From assembly GCA_002479405.1 (NCBI GenBank), contig DLMX01000018.1, forward strand, positions 1-7,112: a stretch of 7,112 nt of DNA, read 5' to 3'. Shown piece after piece: positions 1 through 6,812 of this stretch. The position numbers and the translations under genes were made by a program. Below the pieces are notes generated by a model. That model was not told the DNA's origin. It saw nothing but the letters and a program-made list of their open reading frames with translations, and did no database searches. The number at the start of each line of letters is the position of its first letter. Position 1 is the first letter of the stretch. Source of the DNA: Methylophilaceae bacterium UBA7525 (lineage in GTDB: Bacteria > Pseudomonadota > Gammaproteobacteria > Burkholderiales > Methylophilaceae).

Positions 1-38
1 CATAAAGTGCTGACGCTAAGGATACTGATATAAAACCA

Positions 39-68
39 ACAAGAAGGGCGCCTGAGCGCCCTTCTTGT
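39..68 (-). terminator. Rho-independent terminator of the rpoE-mucD operon
   Basis: A perfect inverted repeat has arms at 39-51 and 56-68 (13 bp, GC-rich core) around a 4-nt loop at 52-55. Read on the minus strand, the 3' arm is followed by a T-rich stretch (complement of 31-35, TTTTA). This is the classic intrinsic terminator layout, about 60 nt after the mucD stop codon. On the plus strand the arm ends in TTCTTGT with no clean T run, so termination there would be weaker. The structure is seen directly; its activity is inferred. Confidence 0.85.
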
Positions 69-73
69 CAATT

Positions 74-89
74 GGCCATTTGAATGGCC
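74..89. repeat. Small secondary hairpin beside the terminator
   Basis: A 6-bp inverted repeat (GGCCAT at 74-79, ATGGCC at 84-89) encloses a TTGA loop. On the plus strand it is followed by GATTTT, so it could be a weak terminator for plus-strand transcription. On the minus strand it lies between the mucD stop and the main terminator. No plus-strand gene is visible to its left in this window. It may simply be part of a structured 3' end protecting the operon mRNA. Confidence 0.3.
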
Positions 90-128
90 TGATTTTACAG
101 CATTCACATCACTAACGCACCATGCATG

Positions 129-1559
129 CTACTTTCCAGTACCTATCTTGACCGGCACGTAGAGCGTGTTTTCATCTCGCAGAACCAGCAGGGCAACCGT
201 CTTGCCTGCCGGGATTGCAGCAAGCTGCTGATCGAACTGTTCCAAGCTCTGCACCTCGGTATTGTTCAAACCAAGGACCACATCACCACGGCGGATGCCG
301 GCCTGAGCAGCAGGGGCTTGCGATTCGACCACCAGCAAGCCGTTGCGGCCATTGATCTTCTTCTTTTGCTGCGGCGTCAGGTCGCGCAATATCAGGCCAA
401 GGCGATTGGCTTCAGTCTTGGCCGGGGCTTTTGAACTCACCACAACTTCGTCCTTCTCGGTCGGCATTTCACCTAGCGTAATGCTCAGATTGCGGGTATT
501 CCCCTTGCGCAGGATTTCCACCGGCACCTGCTTGCCCGGCTTGGTTGCCCCAACGACTCGGGGCAAATCAACTGAAGACTCAATCGTCTTGTTGTCGAAC
601 TTGAGAATCACGTCACCGGGCTCAAGACCACCTTTCTCGGCAGGACTGCCCTTTTCCACATTGGAGACCAGTGCTCCTTTGGTGCTCTTCATGCCAAACG
701 ACTCAGCCAGCTCCTTGCTGATCTCCTGAATGCCGATACCGAGCCAGCCCCGCGACACTTTGCCGGTGGCACGCAATTGATCCGAGATTTCCATGGCAAC
801 ATCAATGGGTATCGCAAAGGACAAGCCCATATAACCGCCGGTTCGGCTGTATATCTGGGAATTGATACCGACCACCTCACCCTTGAGATTGAACAGCGGA
901 CCACCCGAATTACCCGGATTGATCGCCACATCAGTCTGAATGAAAGGCACGAAATTCTCCTGCGGCAGCGCGCGGCCCTTCGCGCTAACGACACCCGCAG
1001 TCAGCGTACTTTCCAGCCCGAATGGCGAACCGATCGCAACCACCCATTCACCGACCTTGAGTTGCTCCGGATTGCCTATCGTGACCTTGGGCAGACCGCT
1101 TGCTTCGATCTTGAGCAGCGCCACATCCGTACGCGCATCCGCGCCAATGATCTTGGCGGAGAATTCACGCTTATCATTCAGCTTGACTACTACTTCAGAG
1201 GCTTCGCGGATGACGTGCGCATTGGTCATGATATAGCCATCGCTGCTGATGATGAAGCCGGAACCCAGTGACTGTGACTTGTATTCCTGCTGCGGCCCGC
1301 CACCACCCGGCACGCCGGGCATGGGAATACCAAAACGGCGGAACAATTCAGCCAGCGCTTCGTCATTCGGCATACCGGCAAATGGCGAACCGCCGCCCTG
1401 TATCACCTGCGTGATACTGATATTAACGACAGCCGGGCCCTGCTTTTCGGCCAGTTGCGTAAAATCGGGGAGCTGATAGGCCAGTGCGTTACCGGCGACA
1501 GCAACGTTACCCGCCATTGCCAGGCACAGTGCAGAAATCGCAATCACTTTCTTGATCAT
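129..1559 (-). CDS. mucD: MucD/DegP-type periplasmic serine endoprotease
   Basis: This 476-residue HtrA-family protease is predicted to degrade, and possibly chaperone, misfolded proteins in the periplasm. Residues 1-27 form a Sec signal peptide with a basic start, a hydrophobic core and a likely cleavage after ALA. The trypsin-like domain carries the catalytic triad His115 (TNAHV), Asp145 (TDVALLKI) and Ser218 (GNSGGPL). A Gly/Pro-rich segment near 55-90 precedes it and resembles the LA loop of DegP/DegQ. Two PDZ domains follow, at about 262-360 and 385-472. Length and architecture match full-length MucD/DegP/DegQ; no key residue is missing. The start is ATG with a GAGGTG ribosome binding site at 1565-1570, 5 nt away, lying inside the end of rseC; the rseC stop directly abuts the ATG. 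As last gene of the rpoE operon it corresponds to mucD of Pseudomonas, a negative modulator of the AlgU response. The family call is very secure; mucD rather than degP rests on operon context. Confidence 0.95.
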   Translation of the reverse strand: MIKKVIAISALCLAMAGNVAVAGNALAYQLPDFTQLAEKQGPAVVNISITQVIQGGGSPFAGMPNDEALAELFRRFGIPMPGVPGGGGPQQEYKSQSLGSGFIISSDGYIMTNAHVIREASEVVVKLNDKREFSAKIIGADARTDVALLKIEASGLPKVTIGNPEQLKVGEWVVAIGSPFGLESTLTAGVVSAKGRALPQENFVPFIQTDVAINPGNSGGPLFNLKGEVVGINSQIYSRTGGYMGLSFAIPIDVAMEISDQLRATGKVSRGWLGIGIQEISKELAESFGMKSTKGALVSNVEKGSPAEKGGLEPGDVILKFDNKTIESSVDLPRVVGATKPGKQVPVEILRKGNTRNLSITLGEMPTEKDEVVVSSKAPAKTEANRLGLILRDLTPQQKKKINGRNGLLVVESQAPAAQAGIRRGDVVLGLNNTEVQSLEQFDQQLAAIPAGKTVALLVLRDENTLYVPVKIGTGK

Positions 1560-2045
1560 CTATTCACCTCGTTCACACTTTAAATTCACTACAACTTGAT
1601 TATCAGTCCGCAGGATGACAGGTTGATGGCTGGGGTTCCAGCTTTGTCCTGTCGCATGGCCCTTCAGCCAGAGCAGGCTGAGAACCAGTCCGATAGCAGC
1701 CCCGATGACGGCATAAGTATCCTTCTGAATTGCGGTTGCATCTGCAGGCAACAGGGCCATGGCGAGCAAGGCGCCCAACAGCAGAGCCAGCAAGGGCATG
1801 CCGTAAATCTTCATGGATCCCTTGAGCAAGGCCTGCTCATCGACACCGACGATGACCGTATCGCCGACTTTGGCACCTATGCTGTTGGTGGCCCTGAACT
1901 CAGCCTTGTGATTGAACAGCTTGCCCCAAAGCGATATGCCACAGCCTCTGGATTTTCCGCAGAGGCCGCAAGGCTTCTTGCGCACAACCTCCAGCATGGC
2001 GTCATCACCGCTTACGCTGACGACAATTGCGTGTTCTTCAATCAT
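1560..2045 (-). CDS. rseC: RseC/MucC-like membrane protein of the sigma-E operon
   Basis: This 161-residue protein belongs to the RseC/MucC family of positive sigma-E modulators; related proteins act in SoxR reduction. The N-terminal cytoplasmic part starts MIEEHAIVV, typical of the family. It carries the Cys motif C26-x2-C29-x5-C35, suggestive of metal, Fe-S or redox chemistry. Two hydrophobic segments, about 79-100 and 110-128, are predicted inner-membrane helices joined by a short loop, followed by a cytoplasmic tail. Length matches the E. coli and Pseudomonas homologues. The gene begins 9 bp after the rseB stop. That gap contains no convincing Shine-Dalgarno sequence, so translation may be coupled to rseB. 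Its stop TAG abuts the mucD ATG. The biochemical function of this family remains poorly defined, so the role is inferred from context and homology. Confidence 0.9.
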   Translation of the reverse strand: MIEEHAIVVSVSGDDAMLEVVRKKPCGLCGKSRGCGISLWGKLFNHKAEFRATNSIGAKVGDTVIVGVDEQALLKGSMKIYGMPLLALLLGALLAMALLPADATAIQKDTYAVIGAAIGLVLSLLWLKGHATGQSWNPSHQPVILRTDNQVVVNLKCERGE

Positions 2046-2054
2046 GGGGAAGCT

Positions 2055-3023
2055 CTATTGTTTGAAATGAACCGAGTTGGCAATCTGCGCTACGGTTGCC
2101 TGCGGCACTTCACCGACCACAACGATCTGATGGCCGTTATTGACATTGGCATAAAAGTTGGTTGGCCCAACAGTGGTCTGACCAACCTTGGGTCTTGCTC
2201 CCTTGACCAGAGGCTCGATGAACAAGGATACCGAAGACAGCCCGTCCGAAAATATCAGTTGATTCACTGCCGTCTTTTTGCCTGGAACCATACGCTTGAT
2301 ATGGTCAATCTGCTTGTATCCCGGAGGCAATTGCTCAAGATTCCAGCCCTGAGAATTTTCCGCCAGGCCGTCAGGTACCTCTTCCTCCATGACATAAGGC
2401 TTGCCAGGATCGACCTGCGGCTTGAACCACTCCATATCACTCATGTTCAGCAAATTAAGTTGATTGAACGCAATCTGTTCAATCACCTCACTCTGCTGGC
2501 TCAAGGTCGTCGCCTTCAGCAACAGGCCGTACTCCTTGTCCGTCAGCAGCCTGTAACCATAACGATAGTCATCGCGCGGTTCAAGCAGGACAATGAAACC
2601 CTCTCTCCCTGCTACGCGCTCCTGCCCTGTTATCTTTGCCTTGTAACTGGCTTTGACCTGTTCCAGATTGACAGGCAGCAAAGCCGGAAAAAGATTTTTG
2701 CCACGACGCTTCTCGATCACAATCTTCTCATGTCGCGGACTGAAGATGACGATATCACTGCCCTGGCTCAGTAACTCCTGCGGCAAGCCATCAAGCATGA
2801 CAATACGGGAATACTCACCCTGTCCGGCGTTCATGTGGGTAATTTCAATTGAGCGACTGTTTGTGCCCGACTGATACATGAAGATTCCCTTGTAGCTCAG
2901 ATCCCTGGCAGCATGGGCCGCCTTGTCCAACAGCATCCAGGGGTCTTGCTGCGCCTCGCCATCGGCAAAGGCCAAAGAAAAATGGCTTGCCATCAGGCAA
3001 GCCAGAAACCACCTTCTGATCAC
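2055..3023 (-). CDS. rseB: RseB/MucB periplasmic regulator of sigma-E
   Basis: This 322-residue protein is predicted to bind the periplasmic part of RseA and shield it from the first cleavage, releasing it when lipid or LPS-type stress ligands bind. Residues 1-20 look like a signal peptide with a cleavage site after AFA. The mature protein then shows the RseB plan: an N-terminal LolA/LppX-like domain, roughly residues 25-200, with the segment YKGIFMYQSG typical of the family. A smaller C-terminal domain, roughly 220-320, contains the GLSSVSLFIEP segment seen in MucB/RseB proteins. The start is GTG, overlapping the rseA stop by 4 bp (GTGA at 3020-3023). A GGAG ribosome binding site at 3032-3035 sits 8 nt upstream. 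The overlap implies translational coupling, which would keep RseA and RseB in step. E. coli RseB is about the same length (318 residues). Confidence 0.93.
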   Translation of the reverse strand: MIRRWFLACLMASHFSLAFADGEAQQDPWMLLDKAAHAARDLSYKGIFMYQSGTNSRSIEITHMNAGQGEYSRIVMLDGLPQELLSQGSDIVIFSPRHEKIVIEKRRGKNLFPALLPVNLEQVKASYKAKITGQERVAGREGFIVLLEPRDDYRYGYRLLTDKEYGLLLKATTLSQQSEVIEQIAFNQLNLLNMSDMEWFKPQVDPGKPYVMEEEVPDGLAENSQGWNLEQLPPGYKQIDHIKRMVPGKKTAVNQLIFSDGLSSVSLFIEPLVKGARPKVGQTTVGPTNFYANVNNGHQIVVVGEVPQATVAQIANSVHFKQ

Positions 3024-3490
3024 TTGGCGCGCTCCGTGTAGGCAGCGGATTGAATGTAGTAAGCAGCACTGCTGGGCACTACGGATTGATGTGCCTGCAG
3101 ATATTCGGCCGGCAGATTCTGTGCGATCTCCATCGGCAGGATATCCTCGGCCTGCTGCGGTTGCTGTTGCAGCACGATCATGCCAACGAACATCACTGCC
3201 GCCATCGAAGCTGCAACCGACCAGAGTGCAGAAGGTTTTGTGGCTGCCTGTTCGACCGCCGGCCTTGCATTTTTCGGCGCAAGCACGACGGGTTCTGCAT
3301 CGATCTGCTGCATGATGCGGTGGCGCAGATCCTTTTTGAAGGTCGGACTTCCACGCATGGCATCACCTATCAGATGATAGGTCATCCAACATTCGCGACT
3401 TTCTCCTTCAGCCTTGAGCGCCGTATACAGATATTCCGCCTCATGGAGCGAAATCTCATCATCTATCAGCGCTGAAATCTGGTCTTTCAT
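3020..3490 (-). CDS. rseA: RseA/MucA-type anti-sigma-E factor
   Basis: This 156-residue single-pass inner-membrane protein is predicted to bind and inactivate RpoE. The N-terminal cytoplasmic region, about 1-65, starts MKDQISALIDDEIS and has the WMTYHLIGDAMRG segment characteristic of the RseA N-terminal anti-sigma domain. One hydrophobic stretch at about 88-107 is the transmembrane helix. It is followed by a Gln-rich juxtamembrane patch (QQQPQQ) and a periplasmic tail of only about 49 residues. E. coli RseA is 216 residues and P. aeruginosa MucA 194, so the periplasmic part is short here. By analogy, regulated proteolysis in the periplasm and then in the membrane would release RpoE. The start is ATG with AGGAGA at 3496-3501, 5 nt away. 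The gene lies 29 bp downstream of rpoE and overlaps rseB by 4 bp. The identification is firm from sequence plus context. Confidence 0.92.
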   Translation of the reverse strand: MKDQISALIDDEISLHEAEYLYTALKAEGESRECWMTYHLIGDAMRGSPTFKKDLRHRIMQQIDAEPVVLAPKNARPAVEQAATKPSALWSVAASMAAVMFVGMIVLQQQPQQAEDILPMEIAQNLPAEYLQAHQSVVPSSAAYYIQSAAYTERAK

Positions 3491-3519
3491 GTAATTCTCC
3501 TGCTAAATTAAGCGCCGGC

Positions 3520-4137
3520 TTACCAGCGTTTATCCTGTGGGGTATCGAGCAATGGGCGCAGCTTTTGCGCGATCGTCTCGCGCGCCCTGAAAATCCGCGA
3601 ACGCACAGTGCCGATTGGGCAGTCCATCAGCGTCGCAATTTCTTCGTAACTCATGCCTTCGATTTCACGCAAGGTAATCGCAGTCCGCAACTCTTCAGGC
3701 AGACCCTCCACCGTGTCATTGACCGTCTGTGCAATTTCCTTGGTCATCAGCTCGGTCTCCGGTGTTTCCATCGTGCGCAGTTCACCTGCATCCTCGAAGT
3801 TTTCAGCATCTTCTATTTCGATATCATTGCTGACCTGAGGCCTGCGCCCCATGGAAACCAGGTAGTTCTTGGCGGTATTGATACCGATTCTGTACAGCCA
3901 GGTATAGAACGCACTGTCGCCACGAAAATTGGGCAAGGCGCGGTAAGCCTTGATGAAAGACTCCTGCACCACATCCTCGATCTCTGCCTGATCGCGAATC
4001 AGTCTGGAAAGCAGACGACCCAGCTTGCGCTGGTATTTATCCACCAGCATGCCGAAGGCCTGTTTGTCGCCGCGCTGCGCGCGCTCAACCAGTTCCTGAT
4101 CGATTTCACGGTTGCCAGCTGTGGGGTTTGAACCCAT
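3520..4137 (-). CDS. rpoE: RNA polymerase sigma-E factor (RpoE/AlgU)
   Basis: This extracytoplasmic-function sigma factor directs transcription of envelope-stress genes. With the chosen start it has 205 residues. Homology to RpoE/AlgU begins at REIDQELVERAQRGD (residues 10-24). Sigma region 2, about 28-95, includes ALPNFRGDSAFYTWLYRIGI, nearly invariant in RpoE. Region 4, about 146-193, has the helix-turn-helix around MSYEEIATLMDCPIGTVRSR. The ATG at 4135-4137 was chosen because it gives the usual family length and has AAGGAG at 4148-4153, 10 nt upstream. An in-frame ATG at 4246-4248 would add 37 residues and also has a usable ribosome binding site (GGGAG at 4256-4260). That extension has no resemblance to known RpoE N-termini, so I treat it as leader, but a longer isoform cannot be excluded. 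It is the first gene of the operon. Autoregulation is likely, given a sigma-E-like promoter upstream. Confidence 0.95.
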   Translation of the reverse strand: MGSNPTAGNREIDQELVERAQRGDKQAFGMLVDKYQRKLGRLLSRLIRDQAEIEDVVQESFIKAYRALPNFRGDSAFYTWLYRIGINTAKNYLVSMGRRPQVSNDIEIEDAENFEDAGELRTMETPETELMTKEIAQTVNDTVEGLPEELRTAITLREIEGMSYEEIATLMDCPIGTVRSRIFRARETIAQKLRPLLDTPQDKRW

Positions 4138-4147
4138 AGAGGCCTTG

Positions 4148-4153
4148 CTCCTT
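4148..4153 (-). promoter_or_regulatory. Ribosome binding site deciding the short rpoE start
   Basis: AAGGAG on the minus strand lies 10 nt before the ATG at 4135-4137. It supports the 205-residue start that also fits homology. It competes with a second site, GGGAG at 4256-4260, which lies 7 nt before the in-frame upstream ATG at 4246-4248. Confidence 0.6.
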
Positions 4154-4176
4154 GTTAGCACTTTTTCAACTGTCGG

Positions 4177-4202
4177 AGTATACCCTTGCATCGCTGTATC
4201 AA
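4177..4202 (-). promoter_or_regulatory. Weak candidate sigma-70-type promoter close to rpoE
   Basis: On the minus strand a good -10-like hexamer, TATACT, lies at 4177-4182. The nearest -35-like hexamer, TTGATA at 4197-4202, is only 14 nt away, shorter than the usual 16-18. A transcript from here would start near 4170, about 33 nt before the short rpoE start, and would exclude the upstream in-frame ATG. It is listed as a candidate only. Confidence 0.2.
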
Positions 4203-4293
4203 CGAAACTCAGCTGTGAAAATTCTTGCAGTTTCTTCGTGTTCAACATTCACTCTCTCCCGGGCTCAAGACAAATCAATTGCTAGCTTGTCAC

Positions 4294-4322
4294 TAGAGAC
4301 AGCGCTAAACTCGCATTAGTTC
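4294..4322 (-). promoter_or_regulatory. Candidate sigma-E-type autoregulatory promoter of rpoE
   Basis: On the minus strand, GAACTA at 4317-4322 is followed after 17 nt by TCTCTA at 4294-4299. The AlgU/RpoE consensus is GAACTT, a 16-17 nt spacer, then TCTGA or similar. The -35 matches 5 of 6 bases and the -10 begins with TCT preceded by G. Transcription would start near 4286, upstream of both possible rpoE starts. RpoE operons are commonly autoregulated in this way. The match is imperfect, so confidence is moderate. Confidence 0.4.
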
Positions 4323-4354
4323 ATCCTAACGACCTGTCAGAGATATACGAATCC

Positions 4355-5971
4355 ATGCGCGAATACGACGTACTCATCATAGGGAGCGGACTTGCCGGCC
4401 TGACCCTCGCACTCAAGGTGGCCACCAACAAAAAGGTTTGCCTGGTCAGCAAACGCGGCATCAACGACAGCTCAAGCAATTGGGCTCAGGGCGGCATAGC
4501 GGCAGTGCTGGCCAGCGACGACTCCATCGAAGCGCACATTCAAGACACATTGACCGCAGGGGCAGGCCTCTGCGATGCTGAAGTAACCCGCCTGGTTGCC
4601 GAACATGGACGCGAGACCGTGGAATGGTTGATCGCTGAAGGCGTGCCGTTCACGCGCGAGGAGGACGACAGCGGCTTTCACCTGACGCGCGAGGGCGGCC
4701 ACAGCCACCGGCGCATCATCCACGCTGCCGATGCCACCGGCCATGCCGTGCAGAAAACCCTGGCAGAGAAGGTCAAGGAACATCCGAACATCGACCTGAT
4801 GGAAGACCATATCGCCGTCGATCTGATCACCGCGAGAAAAGTCGGCATTGAAGGCGGTGAGTGTCTGGGCGCCTATGTGCTCGATAACACCAGCGGCAAA
4901 GTGCTGACCATAGGCGCGCAGCATACCGTGCTTGCCACTGGCGGCACCGGGAAGGTCTATCTGTATACCACCAATCCGGACGTTGCCACCGGCGACGGCA
5001 TTGCCATGGCCTGGCGTGCGGGTTGTCGTGTCGCCAACATGGAATTCATCCAGTTCCACCCGACCTGCCTTTACCACCCGCTGGCCAAGTCCTTCCTCAT
5101 CACCGAGGCGGTGCGCGGCGAAGGCGGCATCCTCAAGCTGCCGGACGGCACGCGTTTCATGCAGGAACACGACGAGCGTGCTGAACTGGCACCACGCGAC
5201 ATCGTCGCCCGCGCCATCGACTTCGAGATGAAAAAGCGCGGCATCGACTGCGTCTATCTGGACATCTCGCACCAACCGGCAGATTTTGTGCTGTCGCACT
5301 TCCCTACCATCTACCGGCGCTGCATGGAACTCGGCATCGACATCACCAAGGAACCCATTCCCGTAGTGCCGGCAGCACATTACAGTTGCGGCGGCATCAT
5401 GACGGATCATGCCGGGCGTGCCGACCTGCCCGGCCTGTATGCCATCGGCGAGACCGCCTGTACCGGCCTGCATGGCGCCAACCGGCTGGCCAGCAACTCA
5501 CTGCTTGAATGTCTGGTTTTCGGCCAGGCAGCAGCCGAAGACATCCTGGCTCAGCCTCCGAGAACGATACCGGAACTGCCCTACTGGGACGAAAGCCGGG
5601 TGACGGACGCGGATGAGGAAATCATCATTACACACAACTGGAACGAACTGCGCCGCTTCATGTGGAATTATGTCGGCATCGTCCGCACCAACAAGCGTCT
5701 CGCACGCGCCCTGCACCGCATCCATATGCTGCGTGACGAGGTGCACGAGTTCTACAGCAATTTCCGCATCAGCAACGATCTGATCGAATTGAGGAATCTG
5801 CTGCAAGTCGCCGAACTGATCGTGAAAAGTGCGATGGAGCGCCATGAAAGCCGTGGCCTGCACTACAGCAAAGACTATCCGGACATGCTGCCGGAAGCCG
5901 TCCCGACCGTGCTCGAGCCGTCGAACTACTACAGCCTGCTCGACCGTCACCATGGCCATCACCATCACTGA
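4355..5971 (+). CDS. nadB: L-aspartate oxidase (first step of NAD biosynthesis)
   Basis: This 538-residue FAD-dependent oxidase converts L-aspartate to iminoaspartate, which NadA condenses with dihydroxyacetone phosphate to quinolinate. The N-terminal dinucleotide-binding motif GSGLAG is at residues 10-15. NadB/fumarate reductase family features follow: SSNWAQGGIAA (40-50), TREGGHSHRRI (111-121), FHPT (234-237), the active-site region ELAPRDIVARAI (277-288), HYSCGG (342-347), and the flavin-binding GLHGANRLASNSLLE (371-385). A helical C-terminal domain, about 425-525, matches the family. Length is close to E. coli NadB (540). The start is ATG at 4355; the upstream sequence has only a weak purine-rich Shine-Dalgarno match. 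The protein ends in RHHGHHHH, an unusual histidine-rich tail. The gene is divergent from rpoE and convergent with mtfA, so it is probably monocistronic. I see no clear sigma-70 promoter in 4249-4354. Confidence 0.97.
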   Translation: MREYDVLIIGSGLAGLTLALKVATNKKVCLVSKRGINDSSSNWAQGGIAAVLASDDSIEAHIQDTLTAGAGLCDAEVTRLVAEHGRETVEWLIAEGVPFTREEDDSGFHLTREGGHSHRRIIHAADATGHAVQKTLAEKVKEHPNIDLMEDHIAVDLITARKVGIEGGECLGAYVLDNTSGKVLTIGAQHTVLATGGTGKVYLYTTNPDVATGDGIAMAWRAGCRVANMEFIQFHPTCLYHPLAKSFLITEAVRGEGGILKLPDGTRFMQEHDERAELAPRDIVARAIDFEMKKRGIDCVYLDISHQPADFVLSHFPTIYRRCMELGIDITKEPIPVVPAAHYSCGGIMTDHAGRADLPGLYAIGETACTGLHGANRLASNSLLECLVFGQAAAEDILAQPPRTIPELPYWDESRVTDADEEIIITHNWNELRRFMWNYVGIVRTNKRLARALHRIHMLRDEVHEFYSNFRISNDLIELRNLLQVAELIVKSAMERHESRGLHYSKDYPDMLPEAVPTVLEPSNYYSLLDRHHGHHHH

Positions 5972-5996
5972 AGCTGACATGCCGGCATTCCTTCAG
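5968..5996. terminator. Possible weak bidirectional terminator between nadB and mtfA
   Basis: The inverted repeat CTGAAG (5968-5973) and CTTCAG (5991-5996) spans both stop codons, with the perfect 10-bp palindrome ATGCCGGCAT at 5979-5988 in the middle. An alternative pairing is GCTGA (5973-5977) with TCAGC (5993-5997). The stems are short and neither strand has a T run, so this is a weak candidate. It is the only structure in the 21-bp gap between the convergent genes. Confidence 0.2.
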
Positions 5997-6763
5997 CACA
6001 AACGCGATGCAGGATCCTGCCGGTAAAAACCAGCAAGTTGCTGGTAAACCTCGGGATATTGTTGTTGCAATACCTTTGGCGTTTCAAAAAATACCTCGCT
6101 TAGCACTGCAAAGAATTCTGCGGGATTTTCCGCCGCGTAAGGATCGATCGCAGTCTCCCTACCGGCGTGCACCTTGTTACTGAAATCCTCATATGCCCGG
6201 CTGAAGGCCTGCGCCCAGGCAGCAGAAGACATGCCGCGATGCAATGGCGGATAGCCATCCGCCCGACCATTCAACATATCCAGTTTGTGCGCGAACTCGT
6301 GTATCACCACATTGACGCCATCAAGATTGCCGGAACGCTCCGCATCCGCGGCAGAGAGGATCACCGGACCGCGCTCCCACGACTCTCCTATCATGATGTC
6401 GCGCGTGACGTGCACCACACCGGCTTCGTCCGTATAACGATGTTCCGGCACAAACTCATTCGGATAGACGATCACCGAGATCCATCCGGCATAATAGTCC
6501 AGCCCCAGATTCAGTATCGGCAGGCAAGCCTGTGCCGCTATCTTCAAGCGCACATCGTGCTGCAGATGATGTCCGGCAGCGGCCGTCACGTCCTTGTGGT
6601 ATAGAAAAAGAGTAGCCAGTTCGCGCAAGCGTCCAAGCTCATCCGGTGTCAAACCCTTCATCAAGGGCAAGGTTGCAACGACAGATAGCCAAGCACGTTC
6701 CGGCAAGGCCTGGCGCTGCAGGATTCGATTTCGGCGCCACTCCCTGAAAGCCTGCCAGATCAT
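5993..6763 (-). CDS. mtfA: MtfA-family zinc-dependent peptidase (DUF980)
   Basis: This 256-residue protein matches the MtfA/YeeI family of cytosolic zinc aminopeptidases. In E. coli MtfA binds the repressor Mlc and so affects the glucose PTS; whether that applies here is unknown. The zinc-binding motif HEFAH is at residues 155-159 and is followed by KLDMLNG, as in the family. A likely third zinc ligand is Glu216 in AENPAEFFAVLSEVFFE. Length is near E. coli MtfA (265). The start ATG at 6761-6763 was chosen because AAGGAA at 6769-6774 lies 5 nt upstream and the protein then begins MIWQAFREWRRNRIL, a typical basic N-terminus. A longer frame back to 6832 would use TTG and overlap the preceding gene, which is unlikely. 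It lies 49 bp downstream of the HvfC-family gene on the same strand and may be cotranscribed. It converges with nadB. Confidence 0.93.
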   Translation of the reverse strand: MIWQAFREWRRNRILQRQALPERAWLSVVATLPLMKGLTPDELGRLRELATLFLYHKDVTAAAGHHLQHDVRLKIAAQACLPILNLGLDYYAGWISVIVYPNEFVPEHRYTDEAGVVHVTRDIMIGESWERGPVILSAADAERSGNLDGVNVVIHEFAHKLDMLNGRADGYPPLHRGMSSAAWAQAFSRAYEDFSNKVHAGRETAIDPYAAENPAEFFAVLSEVFFETPKVLQQQYPEVYQQLAGFYRQDPASRLC

Positions 6764-6812
6764 CCGGTTTCCTTGTTTCCTGCTCAGTTGATTTAATGCG
6801 GCAGTTGACGGC

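Noticed and set aside
1..3. Start codon of a downstream gene such as lepA on the minus strand
   Set aside because: Only the ATG itself lies in the window and no ribosome binding site precedes it, so no gene can be supported.
1596..2774. Long plus-strand open frame of 392 codons opposite rseC and rseB
   Set aside because: It lies antisense to two well-identified genes and crosses their boundary. Its translation is rich in Gln, Leu and Arg without domain character, and no ribosome binding site stands out. It is a mirror frame of the coding strand.
3509..3522. Small inverted repeat TAAGC-GCCG-GCTTA at the rpoE stop, as an attenuator between rpoE and rseA
   Set aside because: The stem is only 5 bp, no T run follows it, and a strong rseA ribosome binding site comes right after it. 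It is more likely incidental.
4472..5473. Minus-strand open frame of 333 codons opposite nadB
   Set aside because: It is fully antisense to a complete, conserved nadB, and its translation shows no recognisable motif or domain. Such frames are common opposite GC-biased genes.
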